Assembly (NCBI GenBank): GCA_021018815.1
Contig: JAITYX010000065.1
Coordinates: forward strand, 295,001 to 359,000
Reading direction: 5' to 3'
DNA: 64,000 nt
From: Talinum fruticosum
Lineage: Eukaryota > Streptophyta > Magnoliopsida > Caryophyllales > Talinaceae
The notes below the pieces were generated by a model, which worked only from the letters and a program-made list of their open reading frames with translations, did no database searches and was not told the origin of the DNA. Made by a program: the position numbers and the translations under genes. This document shows, piece after piece, positions 34,330 through 46,849 of this stretch. The first letter of the stretch is position 1. The number at the start of each line of letters is the position of its first letter.

Positions 34330-37300
34330 TTGCATGTATTCTTTAAAAAGATGATGACTTTCGTTAACACGATAATCCACCACTGCCATTATTTGTGCAT
34401 CCGATCAAGTGAAAAGGAGACAGACAAAGAAGAGACAAAGTTGTCAATTCGTAGCGCCATAACAAGTTTGTGCAGGTCCAATAGTACTAAGGGTCCTCGA
34501 CATCTTTCTTGGTGGTCTAAGGAAAACACTAAGATAGGGCAAATATTCTTGCTGTCAAGTCACTCTAAAACCGAGGAAAACGCCATTGTGTATCCCTTGT
34601 TGCATCGTGATATAGAAGTTGGGCATAAATCAAGGGGCAAACTTTCATTGCATGGGGAGTTTACTTACAAACCCGTTTATTGGGAGTGATTAGAAGATAT
34701 CTTCATCCGTTGCAAAGAAAAACTCATCAACCTTCATTTCTTTGTTGCCCTATATTCCTCACTCCTCCTATATGACAAATGTCTAGCTCTCATGCATGCC
34801 ATATGTGAGTATTGGTGTCCGAGAAACAAACACCTTACATACTTCCCAAGGTGAGGTGTCTATTTCTTTCCTCGATATTCATGATATGCTTGGATTGCCA
34901 TTGTATGGCTATCTCTATGATGAGATTGTTCCTTCGAAGTGGGAACTCTCTACTAAGCTTCACTTGAGCTGCAACTACCTCTTTTCCGCCTATCACCTAC
35001 TCACGCAAGGTCCTCGATGTAAACCGACCATGAAGTAATGGACCTTTTGGTTTTATGGGCCTAAGAAATACAACATTTCCAAAAGATTGGACCGTGAGAG
35101 CCAAGTTTCCCAAATAAATGCAATGTCATATGTCCTCAATATGGAGGTTCCCGAATGGGGTGATTGCTCAGCTACTTTTGACGAGTTACGAATTCCCATT
35201 GGAGAAGTACCAATTCTTACCTTGCAACTTTTCTTTCTTGTTGGCTATGCACATTCATTTTACTAGTTAGACATGCGAGGTGTATTTGTCCTGGAACTTT
35301 CAAGATTGCTTCAAATATGTAGTCAAAAGGATGTATTGTCTTCCTTCCGCAATTCTTCCAAGTATCTATAAAGGACTCAACGATGTCTCTCACTCTTCAA
35401 ATCCAGGTAGAAATGGAGGTCTTTTTCCCTTCCCATGTCCTTTATGCATAGGTGGTAAAGTACTTTAGGACGCATACTTTTGAAAATCAATCTTCATTTA
35501 ACACATGTATGGTAAAATCCAGTGGCCTTGGATGAGCTAAAAATTCCGCCTTGAAGAAGCTCGAGAAATCATCCGTTCGGGCAGAGATTTTTGTTAGCAT
35601 TCATATGTAGGTAACCAGATTAAGGAGGTTCTCTTGGATTATGGGAAGTTGTCGAAAAATAACTTTGCTTATTTGGTAAGCATCCGTTCAAGCTTCGTTA
35701 GTTATCGCTGTGAGAATAGCTTAGTCACGAGCATTATTGTCCTCATCGGTTTAGCGAGATAGTTTGGATTTCATCAAGATGTCCATGTCGACTTGAATTC
35801 CAAAAGTCTCCCTGAGCCACAAACTATGATTAAACTCCACCATGCTTACTTAAGCTATAACACAGGATCTCATATGTTATTTCCGGGAGCATGTTCGGCA
35901 CTCGAGAAAAAGGCTACTTTGCGGTTTCCAAGAGTGGTGGTCAAAAGTATTTCTTGCCTCGTCCCATGCTCATTTGAAGGAGAGCTCAAAGAGGAAAAGA
36001 GATGATTTACCCATAGAAGACATTCCAAAGGATAAGGGGACTCGTGGTTCGAAGCTCAAATTAAAGCTACGCGTACTTGGGAAGCCTTCGAGATTTGCCA
36101 CTCTAACAATAGAAGATGGATCTCCAAGTGAAAAAATTCATAGAGTACAAGTTGCTATCCCTATTGTACCTATTTCTGTTGTTCCCATGCAAAGTGTTGC
36201 TACGCTAGCAAAGGTAACAGAGTAAGTCATGCCCCCTCTAGATATTTCACCTGCTAAGATATGTAGACAAAAACTTAAATCTATTATTGATGAACAGGAT
36301 AATCGACATGTTGAGACTTATGTGCCTAAGCTCTGGAAAGGTCCTTCGTCCACCTTCTAATGGCGCGAGAGAACATTTTGGACATCCTGGATTGGGAACC
36401 AAACTCTATTGAGTTCGTGGTAAAAGATTATTATATTTTTTGTATACATATATATGTGCTTATGTTGCTTGCACCTCCTTATCCTCCTCCTTTTTTTTTT
36501 TTTAGGGGAAAGTGATGAAATGAACCTCAAGGAAAAGATTGCAAGCATCCCTTTACCATAAGAAAGTTCCTACTTTCATTCACTCGGAAAATATCCTTTA
36601 GACTAGAACGTCACTAACCAAGCCAATGATGAAGTTGATTCAACTCCTAATGTCGGCGTTTCTCTACTTTTCTGCCCACTGCTCCATTAAAATCTTCACA
36701 TGGTGAAGTTTCAGCTTTCAATGCAACCAATGTTATTAGGGAGGTTGAGAAGCGTGCAGCTCAAGTCATGGTCCAACGCATATTAGGGAAGGTGTCCTGT
36801 ACTTCTTTCGAATGGTTTCATGTTCTTAGAAATGAGTTTGATGATATTTATGCCTATCTTTCCAAAGTAGGCATTGATGTGTCCCTTTTAAAAGATAGAA
36901 TTGAAGAAACCATCAATCAAGTGTGCGACCTTAAAAGTGTACAAGATAACTTTTCTAAACGCATGACCTCTAAGGCACAAGCAAGTTGCCGAGCGAGTTA
37001 AAAGGAAAGCTTGATGAGGTATCCAGAGAGTTGGACACTCGAAATGTCCCGAGCATAAGGCAGCATAGACTGGATTAGAGCAAGTGAAGTTGAGGTGAGC
37101 CGAGTTGCTAAAGGAGTTGCAATCTTTGGACATGCAAGAACATGATTTTTGAGGCTTAGATCACCACTAGTGGAGCCTTGATTTAGAAGGCGGAGGGTAA
37201 AGTTGCAGACTCACAAGGTCAACTTGACATCATTGAAGCCATCGAAGTGATAGACCTCCATGCAAAAGCTAGCTTGACAAAGCTGCAAGCTTATGCTAAG

Positions 37301-37340
37301 AAGTCATATGAAGATTTGAAAAGCTTTCATTGGTCACCTT
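34330..37340 (+). pseudogene. Plant mobile domain (PMD) protein, antisense ORF of a Tat retrotransposon
   Basis: The plus strand carries broken pieces of a PMD (aminotransferase-like) protein. 34796-35036 reads TNTLHTSQGEVSISFLDIHD and GLPLYGYLYDE. Frame-shifted pieces follow with TFDELRIPIGE and YCLPSAILPSIYKGLNDVSH (near 35335). A hydrophilic C-terminal region lies at 36000-37100, including a possible coiled coil at 36768-36960 (FEWFHVLRNEFDDIYAYLSK). The neighbouring integrase and RNase H are on the minus strand, so this ORF is antisense to pol and lies between pol and the 3' tandem repeats, a known Tat layout. The role of retrotransposon PMD proteins is not established. At least ten stops or shifts; non-functional. 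Confidence 0.6.
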
Positions 37341-37857
37341 AACTTAGTCATTTTTTGGATAATAAGTTGTCATGCAGTTCTCTTTTTTTTTTTATTTTTT
37401 TATCAAGACTTAATATCTAAATAAAGTTTTGAGTGACAATCCTTTCAAATATTATGCTGCAACTATCTTTCTTTATGATGTAATCATATTACACCCTTTG
37501 CTTTGCATGGATTTTTTTATAAAAAATTCTTTTTTTATTCATGGGGATATACTTGGATGTATGCCTCAGTTGCCTACGTACATAAAGGAAATGAAACAAC
37601 CTAAAGGATCAAGCCACACGTAGTTCAAACATCGACAAAAAGAAACAAATTTATTTATTTATTTATGTAGCCGTTTACAGTTTATACTCTTGCGGCCGGA
37701 GTATTACAAAGATGATTGTTTTTTTTTTTTTTTAGTGAGCAGTTTAGGCTCTTGCTTAGGAGCTGAATGTTCAAGGATAATAAAGCTTCAATAACTTTTC
37801 ATTTAGGGGCCCAACTCGTACTCCTTCAGCGTCAACTATCTTGTAGGCACCATTAGT
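37341..37857. other. Spacer between antisense ORF and pol of the Tat element
   Basis: AT-rich, with T-rich tracts near 37382 and 37717. No coding sequence. In Tat elements this interval separates the pol end (minus strand) from the antisense ORF. Confidence 0.4.
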
Positions 37858-40113
37858 CTAGACTTCCCGAACAACATAAGGACCATCCCATTTGGAAGTG
37901 AATTTGCTCCTGGTCTTGTGAGGAATAATGATTAGTCTTCTCACCGTAAGTACTTGGTCTCCAACTTGAAATAAGCATGGTTTTACCTTCTTATTAAATG
38001 CTCGCGATAAAAGAGCTTGATAACATTCCGAATTTTGTTGTGCTTGAAGTCTTTTCTCATCGAGGGCCTCGAGTTCAGCTAGATGTAGCCTATGATTTTC
38101 ATCTTTTGTCAAGCCTTCTTGTATGGCAATGTAGAGTGATGGAATATGTAGTTCAAGAGGTAACACAGCTTTAACTCCATACACAAGAGCAAAAGGAGTT
38201 TACTTGTGTCGGTGTCTTGTACATGGTTCGATACGCCCAAAGAGCCTCCCCATTCTTTCATGCCAATCCCGCATCAAATTTGCTACCACTTTGCTCAACA
38301 GGTTGCAAAGCATTTTGTTGAAAGATTCTGCTAAACCATTTGCTTGGAGAATTGTACATTGAGGATTTGTGTTGAGGAAACTTAAAACTTTTCGCAAAGG
38401 CTCGTCACTAGCTTGTTGATGAATGGTTTTCCATTAGCAGTGATGATGTATCAAGGCACGCCATACCGGTAGATGATATATGTTCGAATAAATTCAACCA
38501 TATTTTCCTTTTTGACTTCTCTCGGTGGGATTACTTCGCCCATTTTGAAAAGTAGTCGGTTGCCGCCAAAATATATGAATGATTTGCGAAAGATTTTGGT
38601 GTGATGGGTCTTACCACATCCATTCCCCATGCTTCAAATGACAAAGATGTCATGGTCGGATGAAGTGGTTATGGAGGTTGATGAATAAAGTTGGCATGAA
38701 ATTGGCAAGTTTCACACCTTTTGCATAATCCATGCAATCTTGTACCGTACTAGGCCAATAGTAACCCAATCTTTTGATGCGATCGTATAGTTTAGGCCCA
38801 GATTGGTGTACGCCATAAGAGCTCGAGTGTGCTTCCTCCATTGTTTGTCTTGCCTCTTCGCTATCCAAGCATCATAACCAAAGGCCAAGGAAAGAGCGTC
38901 GATAAAGCATCCCATTGAAATAAAGGAAGCGGGAGCTCATCGTTGAATTTCCGTTTTATGCCTTACATTTGTTGGAAGCTTCCCATGTTGTAAATAATCA
39001 ATAAGAGGTTGGCGCCAATCTTCTTGATCTACTTCACGAGCATTGACTATGTTGACATCCTCAAATTCCTCTTTGATTCGGGTATTTCCCGGACAGCTCT
39101 AGCTCACTGTCACGTCATCGGTTAGTCTGTGCCTAACCAGATCGGACGATAGGGATATTAGCCCAAGCCAACCCTTAATGGGCCAGGTAAAAGCCTAAAG
39201 CCCATTAGGGCTTGGTTTTTCCCTAAATCACGGTAAATTACTATCCTACCCCTATAAAATCTCCCTATAAATACTCACCCACCTCTAACTTCATAAGGGA
39301 CATACACACATTCATATGCTCTCAAGCTCTCAAGCTCTCAACACCAATCGCAAGGCATTCTTCTTTTCGAGAATCTAATAATTCCTAAGGAATTCCCTTC
39401 ACGCACATCGAGGAATATCTCCCCGATTCATTCAATCAAGTTCATCACTAACTTGAGCGTCGGAGGGGCGTTCCCGGGATCCACCAATGGGGTTTTGCCT
39501 TTTGAAGGTTCGGTAGCCGTCACGTGGAATCCATCCTATCACGCCACGCCCTCGGAGCCAAAGCGATAAATTCTTTCTCCCTCTAAATCATCATCCACAT
39601 CATCACGCAAGTTTTTCTCCCGAAACACTTGTTACTAAGAGCAACGACCCATCGGTTACACATAGGGACTTCCGTGCTTTCTTACGCCCCAGTGCTAAAG
39701 TGGTTGTAAGATTTGCAAACGCATCAGCCATCTTGTTAGCACTCCTAGGCACATGTTCCATCTTAACAGTTTCAAGCTTCTCTAGTAACCGTAGTGCATA
39801 CTTATGGTATGAGACAAGGTCTTCCTTTTTACTTCGTATTCATCCAAGAGTTGCTTGATGACTAATTGCGAGTCACTTGTAAATGTCAAGGTCTTTAATT
39901 CCCATCCCAACCGCCATTTGAAGGCCCAAGAATAGTGCTCGATACTTAACCATATTGTTTAAACAGAGTTGAGTTAGCACAAATGAATATGTAAGGATGT
40001 GTTTCTCGGGGAAACTAAGACTACCCCGGCGCCGAAACCATCTTGTCTTGCAGCTCCGTCGAAGTACATTTCCTACGAGGAAGGATATCAATAAAGAATA
40101 CGTCTTCACCTGG
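37858..40113 (-). pseudogene. Ty3/gypsy Tat-type RNase H and integrase
   Basis: Read on the minus strand from 40113: an RNase H segment (CTSTELQDKM in one frame and, shifted, FDGAARQDG near 40055), HILTYSFVLTQLCLNNMV, a RNase-H-type MADAFANLTTTLALG segment near 39710, then the 0.5 kb insert at 39125-39649. Pol resumes with a zinc-binding region (EEAHSSSYGVHQSGPKLYDR and one remaining Cys), integrase core Asp in GMDVV and ATDYFSKW (near 38610 and 38550), Glu in ANGLAESFNKML (near 38345), and a C-terminal FQVGDQVLTVRR segment (about 37935-37970). The second zinc Cys is lost and there are stops and shifts. The 5' part of the element (LTR, gag, protease, RT) is missing. Confidence 0.7.
39125..39649 (+). 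mobile_element. LTR-like 0.5 kb insertion in Tat pol
   Basis: This segment interrupts the Tat reading between RNase H and the integrase zinc region. It has a TATA box TATAAATA (39266-39273), a short repeat CTCTCAAG three times just downstream, and ACTTGAGCGTCGGAGGGG (39453-39470), a motif I associate with the transcribed part of plant Ty3 LTRs. CATCGGTTA occurs at both borders (39116-39124 and 39650-39658). If these are a target duplication, removing the insert restores the Tat frame. I could not settle whether the true ends are LTR-type TG...CA. Confidence 0.45.
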
Positions 40114-40116
40114 TAG

Positions 40117-40849
40117 TGTTAGCTTGTGACATAGCTAAAGATGTGTGCGACACTCTTATCAACACATATAAAGGAACAAGCCAAGTGAGACAAGCGAAGA
40201 TAAGTCAATATCTTCACAAATATGAGTTGTTTAAGATGGAGCCGGAAGAAAACATCCTCGGATTTTCATACGCTTCACCGAGATTACAAACAATCTCAAA
40301 TCTCCGGATAGAAAGATTTCCCATGAAGAAATGTGCGAAAAATTCTAAAAAGTCTACCAAAGAGAAGATGGGGTCTGAAGGTGACAGCTATCGAGGAAGC
40401 TTAGAACCTCTCTCAACTAAAGCCAGACGAACCGATTGGGAAGTTACTTACCCATGAAATCCATTTGGAAGAAGAGGATGTCGAGGTTAGCACCAAAAGA
40501 ATATTGCGCCGAAAGTCTCGGAAGCGAGAGGAGAAAGTCCGAGTTCCTCGGACTCGGAAGAAGATCCCATGGCACTCATTGCTCGAGGTTTCAAAAGGAT
40601 GATGAAGCACAAGAAGTGGGAGAAAAGGTCAAAGGAAGAGTTCTACAAGAAAGATAAGAAGGACAGAAAAGGTAAATACTCCTCCCCTTTAAAGTTATCT
40701 TTAACTAAGAACTCGGTTGTTTTGAATGTGACAGACAAAGATCTTATAGCCAAAGATTGTCTAAGGAGAAAGAGGGACAGAAAGAAGAAGAAGGTTATGA
40801 TGGCCACATGGAGTGATGAAGACTCAACGGAAGAAGATGAGGATTCGGA
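40117..40849 (+). pseudogene. SIRE-1: 5'-truncated gag fragment of a Ty1/copia element
   Basis: Matches gag of SIRE-2 (47145-47880) nearly throughout: the LACDIAKDVCDTLINTYKG segment, SQYLHKYELFKMEP, a Ser/Glu region, and a degraded zinc knuckle (its Cys residues fall into another frame near 40725). The left edge joins Tat pol (minus) directly at about 40113-40117, so the LTR and gag start are missing. The right edge is the TGACT target site of the Athila-like insertion. The continuation of this same gag and pol lies at 57937. Confidence 0.75.
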
Positions 40850-40854
40850 TGACT

Positions 40855-41743
40855 TGTTAGCTTGTCGTTCAGCTACAAATTAAACCACTACTTAGGCTTA
40901 TAATAAATAATATAGCATAAAGATAATAAAGATCGAAACTTTGTTTTAAAATAATTAATTTAACATGGTTTCAAGTAGATTATACTAAGTATAAAAACTA
41001 CTCACACATAATATAATTTACGACACGTAAAAATAACATCTTTAATATTAAACTAACAATAAAAATAAAGTCTTAAAATAAATGTTACAATAATAATACT
41101 ACTAACATAATATTTCTTCTCGGCACGATGATGATCAAGATGATGGTGATAAGGAGGGTTGGTGATGAAGATAAGTGGTGATGATGATTATGATAATGTT
41201 GGCGTGAAGATGAGAGATGAAGATGTGAGATTGTTATGATAAAAATAAGAGGTGATGATGTGAAGAGTAGAGAAAGGGTGGCGTAGGTGGAGAGGTGAGA
41301 GGTGGTTATGGGGGTTATTGTGATGAGAAGCCACCCTCGAGTAGTCATGAGGTTGATGACTATAAATAGGTTGGTGTGGGGTGAGAGTCCTTGTATGGTG
41401 ATTCCCCTTCTCTTCTAAGTCTCTTTCTTCTCATGCAATTCTAAGGAGGAGTCCTAGTGGGTTTAGGAGTATAATTATCTTCACTCTCCTCTTCAAATTA
41501 AGACATCATAAAATAAAATATCATAAAATAAATATTTTATGACACATTATTTTAATGGACTGACTTCATATTTTTCTTGAATGCTTGTCGGCAGCTAAAA
41601 ATCCATTTTTAATGTCTTCTCTTCTCTTTTCGCTTTATTCGATAATTAACTAAAAATAGACATAATAGAATAATTTAGATAAAATAAATTGTATAATATA
41701 AACTAAATAACAACTAAAATTACGTACAAAATACGACTTAACA
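40855..41743 (-). repeat. 3' LTR of the Athila-like element, internally deleted
   Basis: 889 bp, TGTTAAGTCGT to GCTAACA on the minus strand. Compared with the other LTR (1,510 bp) it lacks about 620 bp: on the plus strand, GCATA near 40912 is joined to sequence equivalent to 57108. The adjoining interior (41744-41760) reads GTGTAGGGGAATT on the minus strand, a good polypurine tract. Confidence 0.8.
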
Positions 41744-43700
41744 AATTCCCCTACACTTAAACTTTGAACGTCCCGGTGCAAAGAAATCTAAGACTCAATT
41801 TAATATTACACTTTCTTATAAAGATATACATAAAACATAAAACATATACTAGGGTTGCGTTGCTTGCAAAACAGTTTGATGAAAATTTTTCTTTCCCACG
41901 CAAGTGAAAAACAAAACATTTCATTGTCATAAGAGAGTTTATTCATCAGCCTCACAATATTTCTTTCATTTAAGCAACAATAAAAAAAACATGTACATAC
42001 TAGTCAAGAGGTCTAAAAAGTTTTAGGATGGAAAAAATTGAGATGTAGTATGGTTATAGAGACGCTAAATCATCGGATACTCACTAAAAGTCAATAATAA
42101 ACTTGTTTTGCAAACTTTTTTTCCAACCTTTTTTTCTCTTTTTTTTTAACTCCATTCAAGCACATATTCGAGACCCATATAGGGTCTTAGAAATATAACA
42201 CTCCCTGTCTCCCACTCACCCAAATAGAGGTGCTGGAGTCAACACTTTTTTTTCGTTAGTATGATTCGAGCCGTTGATCGGCCCAAAAGGGGCATGACTC
42301 TCCCACCATGGGTTACTGCATTCATAAAGGCTCAAGTTGAGACCTAAACTTAAGGGGAAATGGTGTCGAGCCACCAACTCCGACCCATGTTGGTAGAGTA
42401 ACATTTTTTTTATTTTTAAAATTATTTGTTCCCATGTTTCGAGTTGTAAACGGTCCTTAACTGGGTTAACTCTTTCAGCATAAGTCTTTTCTATACACAA
42501 GCCGCTTAAGGGGAACAAATGTCGTACCACTTGAACCAACCTCGTATTGGTTAGGGATGACAATAGGTCAGTGCAGGTCGGGTTCGGCTGGACCCAAACC
42601 CATTTAAATTTTTTGGACCTGGACCCGGACCGGACTCAGACCCGGACCCGGTGGGTCCATAGGTCCACGGGTCTTAAACGGGTTTGGTGTATTTTTATCA
42701 TAAACTAGTTTAAAAATCAGTAGTTTGTGCCCTATTTAATATTATTGTAAATTTCCAAGCAATTTTGTTATATATAACTTTAACATCATACTAACCTATC
42801 TATCAACCAACCTATTATGTAAACCAAATACTTAGTTCATACAAACCAAATACACCAATATATTAAATACGAAGTCCATCAAAGTTTAACACCATAAAGT
42901 CCAAAGCCCATCAAACCTTAACAACAAAAATACCATCAAAGTTTAACGCAAATTTTTTAAAAAAATAAAATTAGTGTTCGAGTTTTAAACGGGTCTCGGG
43001 TCGGGTCTTGGTCTTAATTTTTGAGACCCGGACTCCGATCCGGACCCGAGACAGTTAGACCCGGACCCACCGGGTCCAAATTTATTGGACCCGGACTCGA
43101 TTAAATGGGTCGGGTCCGGCGGGTTTGGGTCGGGTACAGGACCCACTACCATCCCTAGTGTTGGTAAACCAACATATTCTAAACTTTAATAGGCAAGACA
43201 AGAAAAATCAAATTTTCAATGAGTCATTATGTTAAGTTCATTAGTCTAGGTGAACGGTTTAAGTCAATTTATTGCCTCTATCACGATCATATAACATGAT
43301 CAAACTGACAGAAAAATTATGATTGTCACTAATTGAAGAAATATATGAGCATCAACTCAAACAATTTTGAATGACAATTAACATGTTCAAATTTCTCACC
43401 TATAAAGGGAAAGAAAAACTATAAAGCGAAAAATTTAAGCAAGTTAACCTAGCATATATTCATGTTCATGCATTTATTTAAAAGAAAGACACTAAATTTT
43501 TTTGTTTTTTAAAAAATAAGATAAAAATAAATGCATAAAATTAAAATGAAGGATGCACTCCCCTCACTTAATTCATGCATTGTCCCTAATGCATGCAAAA
43601 TAAAAATAAAAATAAAATAAAAGTAAAAATTATAGAAACTTCCCTGGAAATATTAGGTTGCCTCCCAACCAGCGCCTTTGTTTACCGTCTTTGGCTCGAC
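41744..43700 (-). other. Athila-type 3' untranslated region
   Basis: Non-coding interior between gag and the 3' LTR, with T/A-rich tracts and sequences typical of Athila 3' regions (minus strand, for example near 41750-41790 and 43660-43700). It is interrupted by the hAT MITE 42552-43157. I see no pol or env-like frame; a 115-codon minus frame at 42216-42563 shows no motif. Confidence 0.5.
42552..43157. mobile_element. hAT-like MITE, 606 bp, GACCCGG-rich ends
   Basis: The left end TAGGGATGACAAT pairs with the reversed right end TAGGGATGGTAGT. The flanks are GTATTGGT (42544-42551) and GTGTTGGT (43158-43165), seven of eight bases identical. Subterminal regions repeat GGACCCGG/GGGTCGGG units. 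The middle is AT-rich and non-coding. Confidence 0.85.
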
Positions 43701-43711
43701 ACCTCTGCAGC

Positions 43712-45250
43712 TCAAGGATCATTTAATTGCATTTCCCACACTAAATTGATCCGGTCTCGCTGCATACTTGTAATTAGCGGGATATTTCTTTTGGAAAAGA
43801 GCAGATGTATTCTCCCCACACTTATCTTTTTGTTCCTTTTCAATTTTAATTTGTTCGTGAATAGATCTTTAAGGAACTTAGCATAATGAGGTTCCCGTTT
43901 CATGGTATCTAGAAGAGGAATGTTGATTTCTGCCTTCCTAGATATTTCTATGATATCTTCAATTGCCTCGTCTATCTTAGGAGTTTTGCTTATCAATCTA
44001 CTAGGAAAAGGTGGGATAGGCTTGTAAAGATCTTTCTTATTTTCACCTATTTCCTTAGCATTAGAGGCGTAATCTTTGTTTTGGACAAGTTCAGATTCCT
44101 TTACCTCTAATTCGGGCTCTACCTCTATGTTTTTCGTAGGTTCGTCTAACTCTTTCCCGCTATTAAGTGTTATGACACTCACATTTTCTTTTGGATCTTG
44201 GAAAGGTTGAGATTGCATTTGAGCTTGCATGTTACTAATTATGGTATCATTAGTAGTCTATCTCTCTTGAACCTCGCTTAATGGTCATCTCTAAGCTTTG
44301 GAACCTAAGGCCAGTCTCCTTTTTCTGGTCATCCATCTTCTTAATGATTTGCTCTAAAAGATAATTAGTTTTGTCCTGAGCAATGGATTGATCAAATTCT
44401 AGGAGGTTTTTTCAAATCCATACCTAAGGTTAGAGTAGTCACTCCATTCTTCATAAGTGTTTGAGAATGGGTTATGGTTCATTTGACCTTCGTTGGAGAA
44501 AATAACATTCACATGCCCTCTTTGTTGTGTAGGGCATGAATTAGCAACATGACCCTCTAAACGGCAAATACTACAAACTACTGCTTCTTCTCTGTGGACC
44601 AATTTGTTTAACATAATAGTAATTTGGGACAATTGAGTCTCTATAGATGGACCTAAATTGAACTCATTTACATTCCTAAATTGATTATCTTCCATTCTAG
44701 ATTGTTGAGTATTTTGTGCCATAATATTAAACAATTCTCTAGCCTGAGCTGAAGTCTTATTAAACAAGGCTCCTCCACTAGCAACATCAACCAAATTTTG
44801 ATCTATTGGTAATAAACCTTCATAAAAATATTAAATGAATAAATGCTCGTAAATTTGATGTTGGGGACAACTTGCACATAATTTATTAAAACGCTCCCAA
44901 TACTCATAAAAAGTCTTCCCGAGTCATTTGTTTAATGCCACAAATTTCCTTTGTAATTGACCCTATCCTAGATGCAAGAAAAACTTTCTCTAAAAATGCT
45001 TTATGAACTTGGGTCCATGTAGTGAATGTTGCGGGGGTAGGTAATAAAACCAATCTTTAGCTTATCGTGAAGTGAAAAGGGAAATACTCTCAACTTAATT
45101 TGGTCTTGGGTGATTCCCTCAAGTTGCATAGTGGAACATGTAATAATAAACTCATTGATATGACGATATTGGATCCTCACCAGGCGAGTACATGAAATTT
45201 AGGTAACATATTTAAAAATCCGAAGTTCGGTTTTAGTGGTCGGCCAATGC
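43712..45250 (-). pseudogene. Athila-like gag
   Basis: Read on the minus strand from 45250: a degraded N-terminal half with GEDP, AKDWFYYLPP and YEYWERFNKLCASCPQHQI segments typical of Athila gag, then 44794-44399 open (VDVASGGALFNKTSAQAREL) with a zinc knuckle CSICRLEGHVANSCP (CX2CX4HX4C, near 44575-44530). Then 44230-43712 carries PIPPFPSRL and the NIPLLDTMKREPHYAKFLKD segment that in Athila lies between gag and protease. The expected protease does not follow. Frame breaks in the N-terminal half. This would be the capsid/nucleocapsid precursor. Confidence 0.75.
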
Positions 45251-45263
45251 GGGATGAAGACAA

Positions 45264-46790
45264 TGACTTTGCATGAATAACATTCTGAGTACTATCAAGG
45301 AATCAGGTACAAACTACATCTCTTAAAAGTTTTGATTACAAGTCATTCTAAATGATATAGAAACTTTTCGAGCGACACGTAACCTTTTACGTGTGTTACG
45401 TAAACTACTACATAAGTTTTCATTTGCTTCTAACTCACTTAGAAAGCATACTCTTGCTCATCTTTTCACATCCGTAGTTCTAAGTCACTCATACAACACT
45501 CAGATTTATCGCATGTTCAAACACTCACTCTAACACGTTTAAACTCCGGCTCGACTCGTATTCCAAGATCGGGTGAATTACGACTTTAGTTCATCTCTTC
45601 TAGTCGACTTGTTCTGTTTGAACCTTATCTGTCTACTTCAAGTACTCTTACTCGATATTCAATATCTAACTTGATCGTTCTCTGGACATACTTAGATGGA
45701 ATTTGAGTATAATGAATATTAGATTAAAAAAATTCCATTCCTTTCGACTCGGATAATTATGCACTTAATAATCTTAATTAAATTATTATCTATATCTAAT
45801 CTTGGACCAAAATATTTTGTACTTTGAGAACCGAAATTTGATTTACTTTTGTAGGTTATTTAAACGAGGTTATCCTACTTTTGAACTACAAAAGTAACCG
45901 GCTTCAAGATGTCAAATCACTAGAAAAACAAGGCTTTTTCTACTTCCGACCAAGGCCTAGAAACCGTGTCGGGGTTGTCTATTTCCAAAACAGGAAATCT
46001 TCAACGCTAAGCTCAACAGATGGTTTCCACCTTACTTTTCCGACACCACTAGTGGATTTGGATATTCTAAAGAGTCAAGAGCCGTTTCACAACGTTCACA
46101 ACTCAACGGATCTTTTCGAGTGACTTAGAAGAACCGTTACAATGGTCACGAGAGGACTTCTAATAAGAAGATAGTCACAACGGCTAATCTACTTGGTCAT
46201 CTATAAATAGAAGCCAACTCTCAATACTTGAAGATTGCTGGAATCATTGTCAATACACATACTTAAGCAAAAGACTTTGTATTCATATTCAATCTTACGC
46301 TTACAACTCCAACTCGTACTTAACATCTTTCCGAGTTGTAAGGTCTTGTAATCTGTCACAACTTTCATTCTTACTTTCTAAGTAAGGTCCCTTGACTGAG
46401 CTGTAAAGGTTAACTCAGCTCGGTTGTCCCTAGCTGTAAAGGTTACCTCGGTTAGGAAGTACTAGATTAGATAAGGGAACTTCTAAGTCTAGGAAAACCT
46501 TGTAAGGAATTATCTAAGGGAGCAATTCTAGTTGAGTCTGTCTACTACATTTTGTGGATTCAAAATAGTGGATCTAACTTGGTGCTTGGATTAGCATCGG
46601 CCGTGGTTTTCTGCCCCGGGAGGGTTTCCAAGTAAATTTTGAGTTCATACCTTTTCCGAGTTCAATCGCGACTCGGACAGGTCTTAAAGTTTGTTTTAAA
46701 CTTTAATCTTCAATTTATTGTATAAATTTTCTCATCACCGTATTCACCCCACTCTAGGGTGACTAATTCTCTCCAAGAGCGAGACCTTCA
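45264..46790 (+). repeat. 5' LTR of SIRE-2
   Basis: Starts TGACTTTGCATGAATAAC; relative to the 3' LTR the first ~20 bp have lost about 9 bases. TATA box TATAAATA at 46202-46209. Ends GACCTTCA directly before the primer-binding site. Related to the solo LTR at 18774-20253. Confidence 0.85.
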
Positions 46791-46792
46791 AT

Positions 46793-46804
46793 TGGTATCG
46801 AGCC
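46793..46804 (+). promoter_or_regulatory. SIRE-2 primer-binding site (tRNA-iMet type, one base short)
   Basis: TGGTATCGAGCC lies two bases after the LTR end. It equals the usual copia TGGTATCAGAGCC minus one A, the same omission as in the viral site at 1412. Confidence 0.75.
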
Positions 46805-46849
46805 TAGCCTTTTAGAAAGGATCTAACCATCCAAAGGTTCAAAGATCAA

